From an uncultured Rhodobiaceae bacterium (lineage in GTDB: Bacteria > Pseudomonadota > Alphaproteobacteria > RS24): a stretch of 37,041 bases of DNA. Positions 26,510 to 35,556 of the stretch are shown piece by piece. The DNA lies in NCBI GenBank assembly GCA_913051715.1, contig CAJXCG010000009.1, forward strand, positions 1 through 37,041, read 5' to 3'. Every line of letters begins with the position of its first letter. Position 1 is the first letter of the stretch. Both the position numbers and the translations under genes were made by a program. The notes below the pieces were generated by a model. It was given only the letters and a program-made list of their open reading frames with translations. It was not told the origin of the DNA and did no database searches.

Positions 26510-28609
26510 ATGACAGACCAGTTCAACCAAAACCGACTGACCGAAGCCACCAGCCCTTATCTGCGCCAGCACATGCATAATCCTGTGCATTGGCAGCCTT
26601 GGGAGCCGGCGGTTTTTGCCGAGGCCAAGCGGCGCAACGTGCCCGTGCTGCTGTCGGTTGGCTATGCGGCGTGCCATTGGTGTCACGTCATGGCACATGA
26701 AAGTTTTGAAGACGCCGAGGTCGCCGCGCTGATGAACGCGCATTATGTGTGCATCAAGCTCGACCGCGAAGAGCGCCCCGACCTGGATGATATCTACATG
26801 ACCGCCCTGTCAATGATGGGCGAGCAGGGCGGCTGGCCGCTCACTATGTTTCTCGACCCCGATGGTGTGCCGTTTTGGGGCGGCACTTATTTTCCCAAAA
26901 CCCCGCAATATGGCCGGCCCGGTTTCATGCAAATTTTGCAGGAGCTTGCGCGGGTCTATGCCGAAACGCCGGAAAAAATCGCGCGCAACTGCAAAGCGCT
27001 GGGCGAGGGTTTACGCGCGCGCGCGGCAGAAGACGCACGCGGTGACCTGCCGCCCGATCTGGCCTCGCGTGCTGCGCGCAGCTTGAGCGCGCATATCGAT
27101 ATGGCGCAAGGCGGACTGGGCGCTGCGCCAAAATTCCCGCAACCGTTTATGTATCGCTTTTTATGGCAACAAGCGCAGCACGCCGATGATGCAAATTTGC
27201 GCGACGGCGTGCTGGTAACCGCCATGCATATTTGCCAAGGCGGGATATATGACCATCTCGCCGGCGGGTTTGCGCGCTACAGCGTCGATGCGGCCTGGCT
27301 GGTGCCGCATTTTGAAAAAATGCTGTACGACAATGCCCAACTCATTGACCTGCTGACGCGGCTATGGCGCACGACCAAAAATCCGATTTTCGCAGCGCGC
27401 ATTGACGCCACGATTAACTGGCTTATGGACGAAACGCAGCTGCCCGACGGTGGCTTTGCCGCCAGTCTGGACGCCGACACGCAAGGCGCAGAGGGGTTGT
27501 TTTACATCTGGACACCAACCGAAATCGAAAATGTGCTGGGTGACGAAACAGCAGTATTTTCAGAGGCTTATGGCATAACGCCCGACGGCAATTTTGAAAA
27601 TCGCAATATTTTGAACAGGTTGCATGCCGTCGACGCACCCGACGCGCATCATGTCGAGGCAGCGCTCAATGGCGCACGCAGCGCCCTGCTTGCGCGGCGC
27701 AATACCCGCCCGCGGCCTGCGCGCGATGACAAAATACTGGCCGACTGGAACGCCATGACCATCACCGCGCTGGCGCACGCGGCACAAAGCTTTCGCAATG
27801 AGACGTGGCGCGCGCTTGCCATGCGCGCTTTCGATGCGCTGCAACGCGACCTCAGCGAAACTGTCAAGGGGCGCAAGACCGGACGGCTGGTGCACAGCGC
27901 CCGACGCCTCGATAAAACTGTGCATCAGCTTGATGTGTGTTTGGCCGCCGATCTGGTGCACGCAGCTGAGGCCGCCATCGCGCTTTATCAGGTGACCGGC
28001 ACACCCGCCTATTTGCAAACCGCCATCGGCTTTATGGGCGCGCTCGACGCTGCTTATGCCGACACGCAACGCGGCGGTTATTTTGAAAATGATGATGGCC
28101 TTGAAGGTCTTCTGGTACGCAACCGCAATGTGCAGGACAATGCCATGCCTGCGACCAATGCCGTGGCGCTGCGCGTGTTTGCAGCCCTGGCCCAGCTCAC
28201 CGGAAATATGGGTTATGCCGAGCGCGCGCGCGCCATAGCCACGGCGCTGGCCGGCATGCTCGCCCAAAATTACCCGTCCATGACCAGCCTATTGGAAGCC
28301 ATCACCACCAGCCACAACCTGGCGACATTGGTAATTTGCACCGTGCCGGATGATGCGGCCACCGAAGCGCTGGTGCGTGCCGCCAGCCAGCACCCGATTG
28401 TTGATCTGTTGATTGTCGAATTGCCGCCGGATGCGGAGCTGCCGCGCGGCCACCCCGCCCATGCCAAGCAAGCTGTCGGGGGTCGCGCAACCGCCTATTT
28501 GTGCCCGGGCCAACAATGCTTGCCTCCGGTTCACGAAGCTGAAAAACTAATTGCACAACTTGACGATCTTATTTTGCGTCGGCAAACGGACCGGTCGCCC
28601 ACGCGCTGA
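26510..28609 (+). CDS. Thioredoxin-domain DUF255 protein (YyaL/SPATA20-like)
   Basis: A 699-residue protein. The N-terminal thioredoxin-like domain has the family signature TSPYLRQHMHNPVHWQPW and the motif CHWCH (residues 55-59). The rest is a six-hairpin glycosidase-like helical barrel with DCKILADWNAM-type sequence (here DDKILADWNAM) and LEDY-like regions. The family is widespread from bacteria to humans but its reaction is not known; a role in sulphur, carbohydrate or redox metabolism has been guessed. ATG 26510 is chosen because conservation begins directly after it. The frame is open far upstream (to 26132), opposite mnmE, but that part looks like a shadow. Confidence 0.92.
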   Translation: MTDQFNQNRLTEATSPYLRQHMHNPVHWQPWEPAVFAEAKRRNVPVLLSVGYAACHWCHVMAHESFEDAEVAALMNAHYVCIKLDREERPDLDDIYMTALSMMGEQGGWPLTMFLDPDGVPFWGGTYFPKTPQYGRPGFMQILQELARVYAETPEKIARNCKALGEGLRARAAEDARGDLPPDLASRAARSLSAHIDMAQGGLGAAPKFPQPFMYRFLWQQAQHADDANLRDGVLVTAMHICQGGIYDHLAGGFARYSVDAAWLVPHFEKMLYDNAQLIDLLTRLWRTTKNPIFAARIDATINWLMDETQLPDGGFAASLDADTQGAEGLFYIWTPTEIENVLGDETAVFSEAYGITPDGNFENRNILNRLHAVDAPDAHHVEAALNGARSALLARRNTRPRPARDDKILADWNAMTITALAHAAQSFRNETWRALAMRAFDALQRDLSETVKGRKTGRLVHSARRLDKTVHQLDVCLAADLVHAAEAAIALYQVTGTPAYLQTAIGFMGALDAAYADTQRGGYFENDDGLEGLLVRNRNVQDNAMPATNAVALRVFAALAQLTGNMGYAERARAIATALAGMLAQNYPSMTSLLEAITTSHNLATLVICTVPDDAATEALVRAASQHPIVDLLIVELPPDAELPRGHPAHAKQAVGGRATAYLCPGQQCLPPVHEAEKLIAQLDDLILRRQTDRSPTR

Positions 28610-28640
28610 ATTTTTGAAAGTTTTATTTGGAGGAACCATA

Positions 28641-29348
28641 ATGAGCCAGACACAGACCATATCGATCCCGACCGATGGCGGCGCGTTCGACGCCTATCTC
28701 GCCCGCCCCGCCCAAGACGGCCCCGCGCCCGGCGTTGTCGTGATCCAAGAAATCTTTGGCGTTAACCCAAATATTAAAAGCGTCGCCGACTGGCTCGCCG
28801 GCGAAGGCTATTGCGCGCTGGCGCTTGACCTGTTCTGGCGCTTGGAGCCCAATGTTTCGATCACCGACCCGAATGACGAAGAGCTTGAAAAAGCTTTCGG
28901 CCTGATGACCGCATTTGACCAAGACGCCGGCATTGGCGACATTCAAACGGCGATCAATTATCTGCGCGCCGACGCCGATCTGTGCACGGGCAAGGTTGGC
29001 ACGCTGGGCTTTTGTCTGGGCGGGCGCATGGCATATTTGTCTGCCACCAGCACCGACGCCGATGCCAGTATCGGCTATTACGGCGTTGGCATTCAGGACA
29101 TGCTGGGTGCGGCGGAAAATATTTCCACCCCGCTGGTTCTGCACATTGCCGGACAGGACGAATTTGTCCCCGCCGAAGCCCAAGCCGCGATACATGCCGG
29201 CCTCGACAGCCATGCCCATGTTTCGATTTTCGATTATCCGGATCAAGACCATGGTTTCACGCGCCCGGGCGGAATGCATTATGACGCCGCAGCAACAGCA
29301 TCGGCACATGCACGCTCGCTGGAAACCTTGGGCAAGGCGCTGCGCTAA
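28641..29348 (+). CDS. Dienelactone hydrolase family protein
   Basis: A 235-residue alpha/beta hydrolase. The triad is C125 (GFCLGG), D173 (GQDEFVP) and H204 (DHGF), and E37 (IQEIFG) is present, closely matching the spacing of Pseudomonas dienelactone hydrolase (C123, D171, H202, E36). It could open dienelactones from aromatic breakdown, but no other catabolic gene is nearby, so the substrate is uncertain. ATG 28641 has GGAGG at seven bases. It starts 31 bases after the DUF255 gene and converges on rho. Confidence 0.93.
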   Translation: MSQTQTISIPTDGGAFDAYLARPAQDGPAPGVVVIQEIFGVNPNIKSVADWLAGEGYCALALDLFWRLEPNVSITDPNDEELEKAFGLMTAFDQDAGIGDIQTAINYLRADADLCTGKVGTLGFCLGGRMAYLSATSTDADASIGYYGVGIQDMLGAAENISTPLVLHIAGQDEFVPAEAQAAIHAGLDSHAHVSIFDYPDQDHGFTRPGGMHYDAAATASAHARSLETLGKALR

Positions 29349-29360
29349 GGCGGCAGCGCC

Positions 29361-30626
29361 CTAGGTGTTCATCGAGTCGAAGAAATCATTATTGGTTTTC
29401 GTCTGCTTGAGCTTATCAAGCAGAAACTCGATGGCATCCACCGAGCCCATCGGATTGAGAATACGCCGCAACACGTAAATTTTGCTGAGGGTTTCCTTTT
29501 CCGTCAGCAATTCTTCTTTGCGCGTGCCCGACTTCATAATATCTATGGCCGGGAAAACGCGCTTGTCGGCCACTTTGCGGTCGAGCACAACTTCCGAGTT
29601 ACCCGTGCCTTTAAATTCTTCGAAAATAACTTCATCCATGCGCGAGCCGGTTTCGATCAGCGCGGTTGAAATAATGGTTAGCGACCCGCCTTCTTCAATA
29701 TTGCGCGCCGCGCCGAAAAACCGTTTCGGTCGCTGCAGGGCGTTGGCGTCAACACCGCCGGTCAATACTTTGCCCGAACTTGGCACCACAGTGTTATAAG
29801 CGCGCCCCAAGCGCGTAATGCTGTCCAGCAATATCACCACATCGCGGCCATGTTCGACCAAACGCTTGGCTTTTTCGATGACCATTTCAGCCACTTGCAC
29901 ATGGCGCGTCGCCGGCTCGTCAAAGGTCGATGACACCACCTCACCCTTTACCGAGCGCTGCATGTCGGTCACTTCTTCGGGACGCTCATCAATCAGCAGC
30001 ACGATCAAATAACATTCGGGATGATTGGCCGAAATCGACTTGGCAATATTTTGCAGCAGCACGGTTTTACCCGTGCGCGGCGGCGCCACAATCAGCGCGC
30101 GCTGGCCTTTACCGAGCGGGGCAACAATGTCAATAACCCGCGACGACAAGTCTTTGCTGTCGACCGCCTCGGCCTCCATCTGCAACGCACTGTCGGGATA
30201 AAGCGGCGTCAAATTGTCGAAATGCACTTTTTGGCGCGCGCGTTCGGGTTCCTCGAAATTTATCTGGTTGACCTTCAACAGGGCAAAATAGCGCTCGCCA
30301 TCTTTGGGGCTGCGGATTTCCCCCTGCACAGTGTCGCCCGAACGCAAGGCAAAGCGCCGGATTTGCGATGGGCTGACGTAAATATCATCGGGCCCCGGCA
30401 GGTAATTCGCATCCGGTGAGCGCAAAAACCCAAAGCCATCCTGCAATACTTCGACCACGCCCTGCCCGATAATATTAATGTCATCATCGGCAAGTTTTTT
30501 CAAAATTGCGAACAGCATGTCCTGTTTGAGCATGGCTGAGGCGTTTTCAATCTCGTGCTCTTCGGCAAATGCCAGCAATTCGGTCGGCGTCTTCAGTTTT
30601 AGATCTTCAAGACTGATCTGGTCCAT
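29361..30626 (-). CDS. rho: Transcription termination factor Rho
   Basis: A 421-residue hexameric RNA helicase. The N-terminal helix domain (1-50) and cold-shock RNA-binding domain (about 53-125, with [22 protein letters not shown]) precede the ATPase domain. The latter has Walker A APPRTGKT (181-188), [10 protein letters not shown], the arginine-finger region [11 protein letters not shown] and the Q-loop [12 protein letters not shown]. There is no insertion in the N-terminal part. Minus-strand TATACT at about 30,700 is a candidate -10. The conserved order rho-hemJ-hemE leads to the origin. Confidence 0.98.
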   Translation of the reverse strand: MDQISLEDLKLKTPTELLAFAEEHEIENASAMLKQDMLFAILKKLADDDINIIGQGVVEVLQDGFGFLRSPDANYLPGPDDIYVSPSQIRRFALRSGDTVQGEIRSPKDGERYFALLKVNQINFEEPERARQKVHFDNLTPLYPDSALQMEAEAVDSKDLSSRVIDIVAPLGKGQRALIVAPPRTGKTVLLQNIAKSISANHPECYLIVLLIDERPEEVTDMQRSVKGEVVSSTFDEPATRHVQVAEMVIEKAKRLVEHGRDVVILLDSITRLGRAYNTVVPSSGKVLTGGVDANALQRPKRFFGAARNIEEGGSLTIISTALIETGSRMDEVIFEEFKGTGNSEVVLDRKVADKRVFPAIDIMKSGTRKEELLTEKETLSKIYVLRRILNPMGSVDAIEFLLDKLKQTKTNNDFFDSMNT

Positions 30627-30724
30627 AATGTCCTACTGGGGAAATGGCCGCGCGCGCGGCGGAAAGGAAATAGCAATGCGCGGGGAATGGAAAGAGTATA
30701 GCAAAGTCTTGTGTTCAAGCAAAG

Positions 30725-31171
30725 CTAGAAAGGCTGCACTACAACCAAAACGACGATAATGATCGTCAATACGGGCGGTACCTCATTGATCATGCGGTAA
30801 AAACGCGAACTATGCGGCGGCGCGCCCATCAGAAATTTTTTCCGTTCTACTGCCAAAAACCCGTGATATCCCGACAGTAAGATCACCAGGGCCAGCTTCG
30901 TCCACAACCAAATCCCCGCGCCCAGAGCAAAACCGGGCCGTGTGATCAGCAAAAGCCCGAAAATCCATGCAGCGATCATCGCCGGGTTCATAATGATCCG
31001 CAGCAAATTGGCCTCCATTTTTTCAAACACCTGAAATGGCTGCTCCCTTTCCATCGCCTCAGCATGATAAACAAACAGTCTGGGCAAATAATACATCCCC
31101 GCCATCCAGAACATGACGGAAATAATATGAAACGCCTCGACCCAGTCGGAGATTTGCCAAACAAAATCCAT
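30725..31171 (-). CDS. hemJ: Protoporphyrinogen IX oxidase HemJ
   Basis: A 148-residue membrane protein with four hydrophobic segments and the HemJ features: histidines near the N terminus (H15, H36 in FVYHAEAM), ANLLRIIMNPAMI, and a lysine in LWTKLALV (K92). It oxidises protoporphyrinogen IX to protoporphyrin IX late in haem synthesis. Its ATG is the codon immediately after the hemE stop (TGAATG), so the two haem genes form one unit. No hemF or hemN is nearby. Confidence 0.95.
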   Translation of the reverse strand: MDFVWQISDWVEAFHIISVMFWMAGMYYLPRLFVYHAEAMEREQPFQVFEKMEANLLRIIMNPAMIAAWIFGLLLITRPGFALGAGIWLWTKLALVILLSGYHGFLAVERKKFLMGAPPHSSRFYRMINEVPPVLTIIIVVLVVVQPF

Positions 31172-32194
31172 TCAGCTTGCCTTTCTGACCCGTGCCACCA
31201 ATTGTGCGACATGTTCGGGTGGTGTTTGCGGCAAAATACCGTGTCCCAAATTGAATATGAAGCGCCGGTTTGCAAAATCTTGCAATATGGCATCGACCGC
31301 CGCGTCCAGTTCGCCGCCACCTGCGACCAGAATTTGCGGGTCGAGATTGCCTTGCAACACAATATCCGCACCGCATGCATCACCTACGGCCCGCCGGTCA
31401 ACCGCCGTATCCAAACCCAGCACGTCGCAATGCGTTTTTTGGGCATAATCGCCAAGCGGAGTTTTGGCACCGCGCGGGAAGCCGATGATTGGCGTTTGCA
31501 AACCTCTGGCGCGCAATCCATCAACAATCTGGGCTACCGGGCGCACACACCATCGTTCAAGTTCTTCGCCTTGCAGACTTGCCGCCCAACTTTCAAACAG
31601 CTGCACGATGTCGGCACCTGCATCTATCTGGTCGGCCAAATAATCAATGGTAACAGCAACCACCATGTCGATTATTTCTTGGAATTTTTCCGGCTGCGTC
31701 CGGGCCAACGCGCGCGCCGGTGCCTGATCGGGCGTGCCGCGCCCGGCGATCATATAGGTCGCTACCGTCCAGGGCGCGCCTGCAAAACCGATCAGCGTTG
31801 TGTCCGCCGGCAGGCTTTGCGTCAGGCGGCTCAATGTTTGTGAAACCGGTGAAAGGTGTTCGCGCGCGCCCTTTAAGGTCAAATCAGCCCCGCTTGACAC
31901 AGGCGTCAAGCGCGGGCCTTCGCCTGTTTCAAACCATAGCTCTTGCCCCATCGCATGAGGCACCAGCAATATATCGGCAAAGACAATCGCAGCGTCAAAG
32001 CCGTATCGGCGAATGGGTTGCAGCGTCACTTCTTCGGCAAGCGCCGGGGTATAACACAGATTCAAAAAACCCCCTGCCTGTTCACGCACTCGGCGATATT
32101 CCGGCAAATATCTTCCTGCTTGTCGCATCAGCCAGATTGGTGGCACGGCAGGTATTTGTGAATGCTTGATAAGATCAAGAAGCGGCTTTGCCAT
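31172..32194 (-). CDS. hemE: Uroporphyrinogen III decarboxylase
   Basis: A 340-residue soluble enzyme that decarboxylates uroporphyrinogen III to coproporphyrinogen III. The signature PPIWLMRQAGRYLPEYR is at the N terminus, and the second signature (IGFAGAPWTVATYMI) is in the middle. ATG 32194 is preceded by GGAAAAC. The gene begins at the edge of the AT-rich gap taken as the origin; in Caulobacter, hemE flanks Cori and its promoter lies within it. Confidence 0.97.
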   Translation of the reverse strand: MAKPLLDLIKHSQIPAVPPIWLMRQAGRYLPEYRRVREQAGGFLNLCYTPALAEEVTLQPIRRYGFDAAIVFADILLVPHAMGQELWFETGEGPRLTPVSSGADLTLKGAREHLSPVSQTLSRLTQSLPADTTLIGFAGAPWTVATYMIAGRGTPDQAPARALARTQPEKFQEIIDMVVAVTIDYLADQIDAGADIVQLFESWAASLQGEELERWCVRPVAQIVDGLRARGLQTPIIGFPRGAKTPLGDYAQKTHCDVLGLDTAVDRRAVGDACGADIVLQGNLDPQILVAGGGELDAAVDAILQDFANRRFIFNLGHGILPQTPPEHVAQLVARVRKAS

Positions 32195-32624
32195 GGGGAG
32201 GTTTTCCGTAACGGGTCTAGAGTGACCCCTTTTATATATTAATAATAATAATAGTAGTTGTTTTTGTGTGCCGTCTTGCCTGTGGATTAACAGCGCAGCA
32301 AAAAACCATGCACATATTCAGGGCCTGTGAAAATTACTAGGATAACTATGGGGAAAATTAAAACCCATACACAATTTTTCCCAAAACCGTTTTAAATGCG
32401 CCGGATAAAAGAAAATTAACAACGGGGATAGCGGGGATAAATCGACAGATTATGGGGCACAGATTTTGTTCCAGTTTTTCACAAGCTAAAAAACGAATTT
32501 ATTAAATCGCGTATAAGCAACCCGTTGAAATTGTACCAATGTGAACAAAATCGCTTGGAAAGCCGCGAACCCCGACTTATCCTCACTATTCACGAAATTC
32601 ACAGGCAATCGGAGCCGCGTCGCG
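32195..32624. other. Probable chromosomal replication origin (oriC) between hemE and ppsR
   Basis: A 430-base gap without a convincing gene. By hand count, 32221-32520 is 36% GC (108 of 300), far below the neighbouring genes. Candidate DnaA boxes: TGTGGATTA (32281-32289, reverse TAATCCACA, one mismatch from TTATCCACA), TTTTTCACA (32475-32483, fits TTWTNCACA), TGTGAAAAT (32326-32334, one mismatch) and TGTGAACAA (32540-32548, one mismatch). There is an A/T-only stretch around 32231-32252 (possible unwinding element), a direct repeat CGGGGATA at 32423 and 32432, and TATGGGG at 32347 and 32451. I see no GANTC site. hemE is a known marker of the alphaproteobacterial origin. Confidence 0.72.
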
Positions 32625-33464
32625 GTGAGCGAAAAATACTACCATCTGCACTTAATCTCAGACAGTACCGGCGAAACCCTCAATGTGGTCGCCAAAGCGG
32701 TCTGCGCGCAATTTGTCGGCGCGCGCGCCATCGAGCATGTTTATGCGCTGGTTCGCGGTAAAAAACCGCTGACGCGCGCCATCGCCGCGATTGAGGAAAA
32801 TCCGGGGCCGGTAATGTTTTCGATCATTGATGCGGGACTGCGCCAAGAGCTTGAGCGCGCATGCGACCGCTTGCAGGTGCCGTGCATGTCGGTGCTTGAC
32901 CCGTTTGTCAGCACAATGGGCGCTTATCTCAATGCCGAAATCAGCGGCAAGCCGGGCAGCCAGCACGAAATGGATACGGATTATTTCAAGCGCATCGCCG
33001 CGCTGAACTACACCATCCGCCATGATGACGGTCAAAGCCAAGGCGATTTGGACGATGCTGACGTTATCTTAACGGGCGTCAGCCGCACGTCGAAAACACC
33101 GACCTGCATGTATCTCGCCAATCGTGGCATCAAGGCGGCAAATGTGCCGCTGGTGCCGGGCATTGACCCACCCACCGAATTGCTCAATGCCACCCGACCC
33201 CTGATTGTCGGCCTGACAACCAGCACGGAGCGGCTGATGCAAATTCGCAAAAACCGGTTGTTGTCGATGCACGAAGCCAACGAAACCGAATATGTCGATC
33301 CTGAGCTTATCAAAAGCGAGACGGCCGAAGCGCGCCGGCTGTTCGCCAGAAATAACTGGCCGGTCATTGATGTGACGCGCCGGTCGATTGAAGAGATCGC
33401 CAGCGCAATTTTGAATTTGTATCAGGAACACGTCGCCAAGCCCGCGGAGCTGCGTGGGCTATGA
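32625..33464 (+). CDS. ppsR: PPDK/PEP synthase regulatory protein (kinase-pyrophosphorylase)
   Basis: A 279-residue DUF299 protein that switches pyruvate phosphate dikinase or PEP synthase off and on by ADP-dependent phosphorylation and phosphate-dependent removal. The N terminus HLHLISDSTGETL and P-loop-like GVSRTSKT (151-158) are diagnostic. GTG 32625 is chosen because conserved sequence begins there, with GGAG upstream. An in-frame GTG at 32541 adds 28 residues without homology and would extend into the origin. The product implies that ppdK or ppsA exists elsewhere. It overlaps maf by four bases. Confidence 0.93.
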   Translation: MSEKYYHLHLISDSTGETLNVVAKAVCAQFVGARAIEHVYALVRGKKPLTRAIAAIEENPGPVMFSIIDAGLRQELERACDRLQVPCMSVLDPFVSTMGAYLNAEISGKPGSQHEMDTDYFKRIAALNYTIRHDDGQSQGDLDDADVILTGVSRTSKTPTCMYLANRGIKAANVPLVPGIDPPTELLNATRPLIVGLTTSTERLMQIRKNRLLSMHEANETEYVDPELIKSETAEARRLFARNNWPVIDVTRRSIEEIASAILNLYQEHVAKPAELRGL

Positions 33465-34048
33465 GTGGGCAACAAGCCATCACGCTGGCCTCGGGCAGCC
33501 AGGTGCGCGCGGCGCTGTTGCGCGGCGCAGGACTTGATTTTGACATTGCCGTTTCCGGTGTCGATGAAGGCGCGATCAAAGCCGCACATAAAGGCACGCC
33601 GGAAGCGCTGGCGCTTCAACTGGCCGAAGCCAAGGCGCGGGCTGTGGCGCGCGACGGTCTGGTGATCGGGGCGGATCAGATTTTGGTTTGCGAGGGAGCC
33701 TTATTCGACAAGCCCAAAGATATGGACGAAGCGCGCGAGAACTTGAAGAAATTCAGAGGCCGCAGCCATGCGCTGGTGAGCGGCACGGTTTTGCTTGACG
33801 ACGGCGACCCCGTCTGGTCGTTGGCTGAAAAAGTGACTCTGACCATGCGCGCGTTCAGCGATGAATTTCTGGATGCTTATCTGCTTGCGGTCGGTGACGA
33901 TGTGTTGAAATCGGTCGGCTGTTATCAACTTGAAGGGCCGGGCGTTCAGCTGTTTGAGGCAGTGGACGGCGATTATTTTGCCATTCTCGGCCTGCCCCTC
34001 GTGCCGCTTCTGGGTGCGCTGCGCGCGCGCGGTGCGGTAGTGTCATGA
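33461..34048 (+). CDS. Maf-family nucleotide pyrophosphatase
   Basis: A 195-residue Maf/YceF-type protein that hydrolyses canonical or modified nucleotides in vivo. The N terminus ITLASGSQVRAALLRGAGL is a variant of the ASxSPRR motif. GADQILVCEGALFDKPKD and the conserved GCYQLEGPGVQLFEAVDGDYFAILGLPL match the family. ATG 33461 overlaps the ppsR stop (ATGA), and its own stop overlaps the aroE start in the same way, so all are translationally coupled. Confidence 0.94.
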   Translation: MSGQQAITLASGSQVRAALLRGAGLDFDIAVSGVDEGAIKAAHKGTPEALALQLAEAKARAVARDGLVIGADQILVCEGALFDKPKDMDEARENLKKFRGRSHALVSGTVLLDDGDPVWSLAEKVTLTMRAFSDEFLDAYLLAVGDDVLKSVGCYQLEGPGVQLFEAVDGDYFAILGLPLVPLLGALRARGAVVS

Positions 34049-34902
34049 CGGCGCGCTACGGTGTGATCGGCTGGCCTATCGCGCATTCGCGCTCGCCGCT
34101 TATTCACAATTACTGGCTTGAAGCGGCGGGCCTTGACGGTGTCTATGAGGCTGTCGCCGTGCCGCCGGACACGGATTTCAGGGCAAAACTCGAAGATTTG
34201 CGCGCTCAAGGTTTTGCCGGAGTAAACGTCACCATCCCGCATAAGGAGGCAGCTTTTGCCGCGGTCGATACGCATGATGCGGCGGCGGCCCGTCTGGGTG
34301 CCGTCAACACGATTTGCTTGGCGGAGGAAACGATCAGCGGACACAATACGGACGGGCGCGGCTTTATTGACAGTCTGGCGCAGGTGCATGACACCACCGC
34401 AAAATCGGCTTCCGGCGGGCTTGCAGGCCCGGCTTTGGTGCTGGGCGCAGGCGGGGCTGCGCGCGCCATTATCGGCGCATTGCTGGGCGCCGGCGTGGGC
34501 GATATTCGCGTTACCAACCGCACGCGCGCGCGCGCCGAAAGCCTCGTAGCCCTGGCAGACACGCCCGACCGCATCAGCGTTTTTGATTGGGCGGCGCGCG
34601 AAGACGCCGCGCAAGGCGCCACGCTTTTGGTCAACACGACCAGCCTCGGCATGCACGGCGCGCCAGCGCTGGAAATGGGGTTGGATGCGCTGGCAGCGTC
34701 AGCCATCGTTGCCGATATTGTTTATGTGCCGCTCGAAACCGATTTATTGGCGCGCGCGCGTGCGGCCGGGTTCACGCCGGTTGACGGGCTGGGCATGCTG
34801 GTGCATCAGGCGGCGCATGCTTTTGATTTGTGGTTCGGGCAGCGCCCGCGCTTTGATACTATATTGCGCGAGCGTCTGCATCGCGATCTCGGGGAGGCAT
34901 AA
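34045..34902 (+). CDS. aroE: Shikimate dehydrogenase
   Basis: A 285-residue NADP-dependent enzyme of the shikimate pathway. Substrate residues are visible: SRSP near residue 15, the catalytic lysine K67 in NVTIPHKEA, N88 and D103 (NTDG). The nucleotide loop is GAGGAARA. Length is normal. It overlaps maf by four bases and coaE by one (TAATG). Confidence 0.97.
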   Translation: MTARYGVIGWPIAHSRSPLIHNYWLEAAGLDGVYEAVAVPPDTDFRAKLEDLRAQGFAGVNVTIPHKEAAFAAVDTHDAAAARLGAVNTICLAEETISGHNTDGRGFIDSLAQVHDTTAKSASGGLAGPALVLGAGGAARAIIGALLGAGVGDIRVTNRTRARAESLVALADTPDRISVFDWAAREDAAQGATLLVNTTSLGMHGAPALEMGLDALAASAIVADIVYVPLETDLLARARAAGFTPVDGLGMLVHQAAHAFDLWFGQRPRFDTILRERLHRDLGEA

Positions 34903-35552
34903 TGTATCTTATCGGTTTGACGGGCTCCATCGGCATGGGCAAAACCCAAACCGCTGCGCTGTTCGAGCAAGAGGGTGTGCCGCGCTATGACGCCGATGCC
35001 GCGGTGCACGCGCTGTATGAAAGCGGCGGTGCTGCGGTCGGCCCGATCGGCGAAATGTTTCCCGAAGCTGTGCGCGATGGCAGTGTCGATCGCGCCGCAT
35101 TGGGCCAGATTGTTTTGAAGGATGCTGCAAAACTCGCGGCGCTTGAAAAGCTGGTGCATCCGCTGGCGGGCGCAACGCAGGTCGATTTTTTGAACGCGCA
35201 AAGCGCAGCCGGCGCGACGCATGTGCTGTTGGACATTCCCTTATTATTCGAAACTGGCGGTCATGAATTTGTCGATTGCGTGGTGGTTGTCAGCGCCCCG
35301 CCGGAGGTCCAGCGCGCGCGCGTTCTGGCGCGCCCCGGTATGACAGAAGACAAATTTGCCGATATACTGTCGAAGCAAGTGCCCGATGCCGACAAGCGGG
35401 CGGCGGCGGATTTCATCGTCGACAGCTCGGTTTCGGTCGCAGACGCGCACCGTCAGGTGAAGGAAATTCTCGCCGCGCTGCGTGGGCGTGAGGGCACGGC
35501 GTTGCAGGCGCGCCTCGATCGTGCGGCGGCGCGCAAACCTAAAGGGGCATAA
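34902..35552 (+). CDS. coaE: Dephospho-CoA kinase
   Basis: A 216-residue P-loop kinase performing the last step of coenzyme A synthesis. Walker A GSIGMGKT is at residues 8-15. The CoA-domain region YDADAAVHALY and LDIPLLFE are present. The tail is basic. It starts on the last base of the aroE stop and is followed by dnaQ after four bases. Confidence 0.97.
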   Translation: MYLIGLTGSIGMGKTQTAALFEQEGVPRYDADAAVHALYESGGAAVGPIGEMFPEAVRDGSVDRAALGQIVLKDAAKLAALEKLVHPLAGATQVDFLNAQSAAGATHVLLDIPLLFETGGHEFVDCVVVVSAPPEVQRARVLARPGMTEDKFADILSKQVPDADKRAAADFIVDSSVSVADAHRQVKEILAALRGREGTALQARLDRAAARKPKGA

Positions 35553-35556
35553 AATT

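Noticed and set aside
31837-31852. TGTTTGTGAAAC resembling parS
   Set aside because: It lacks the central CG step, so the two half-sites are wrongly spaced.
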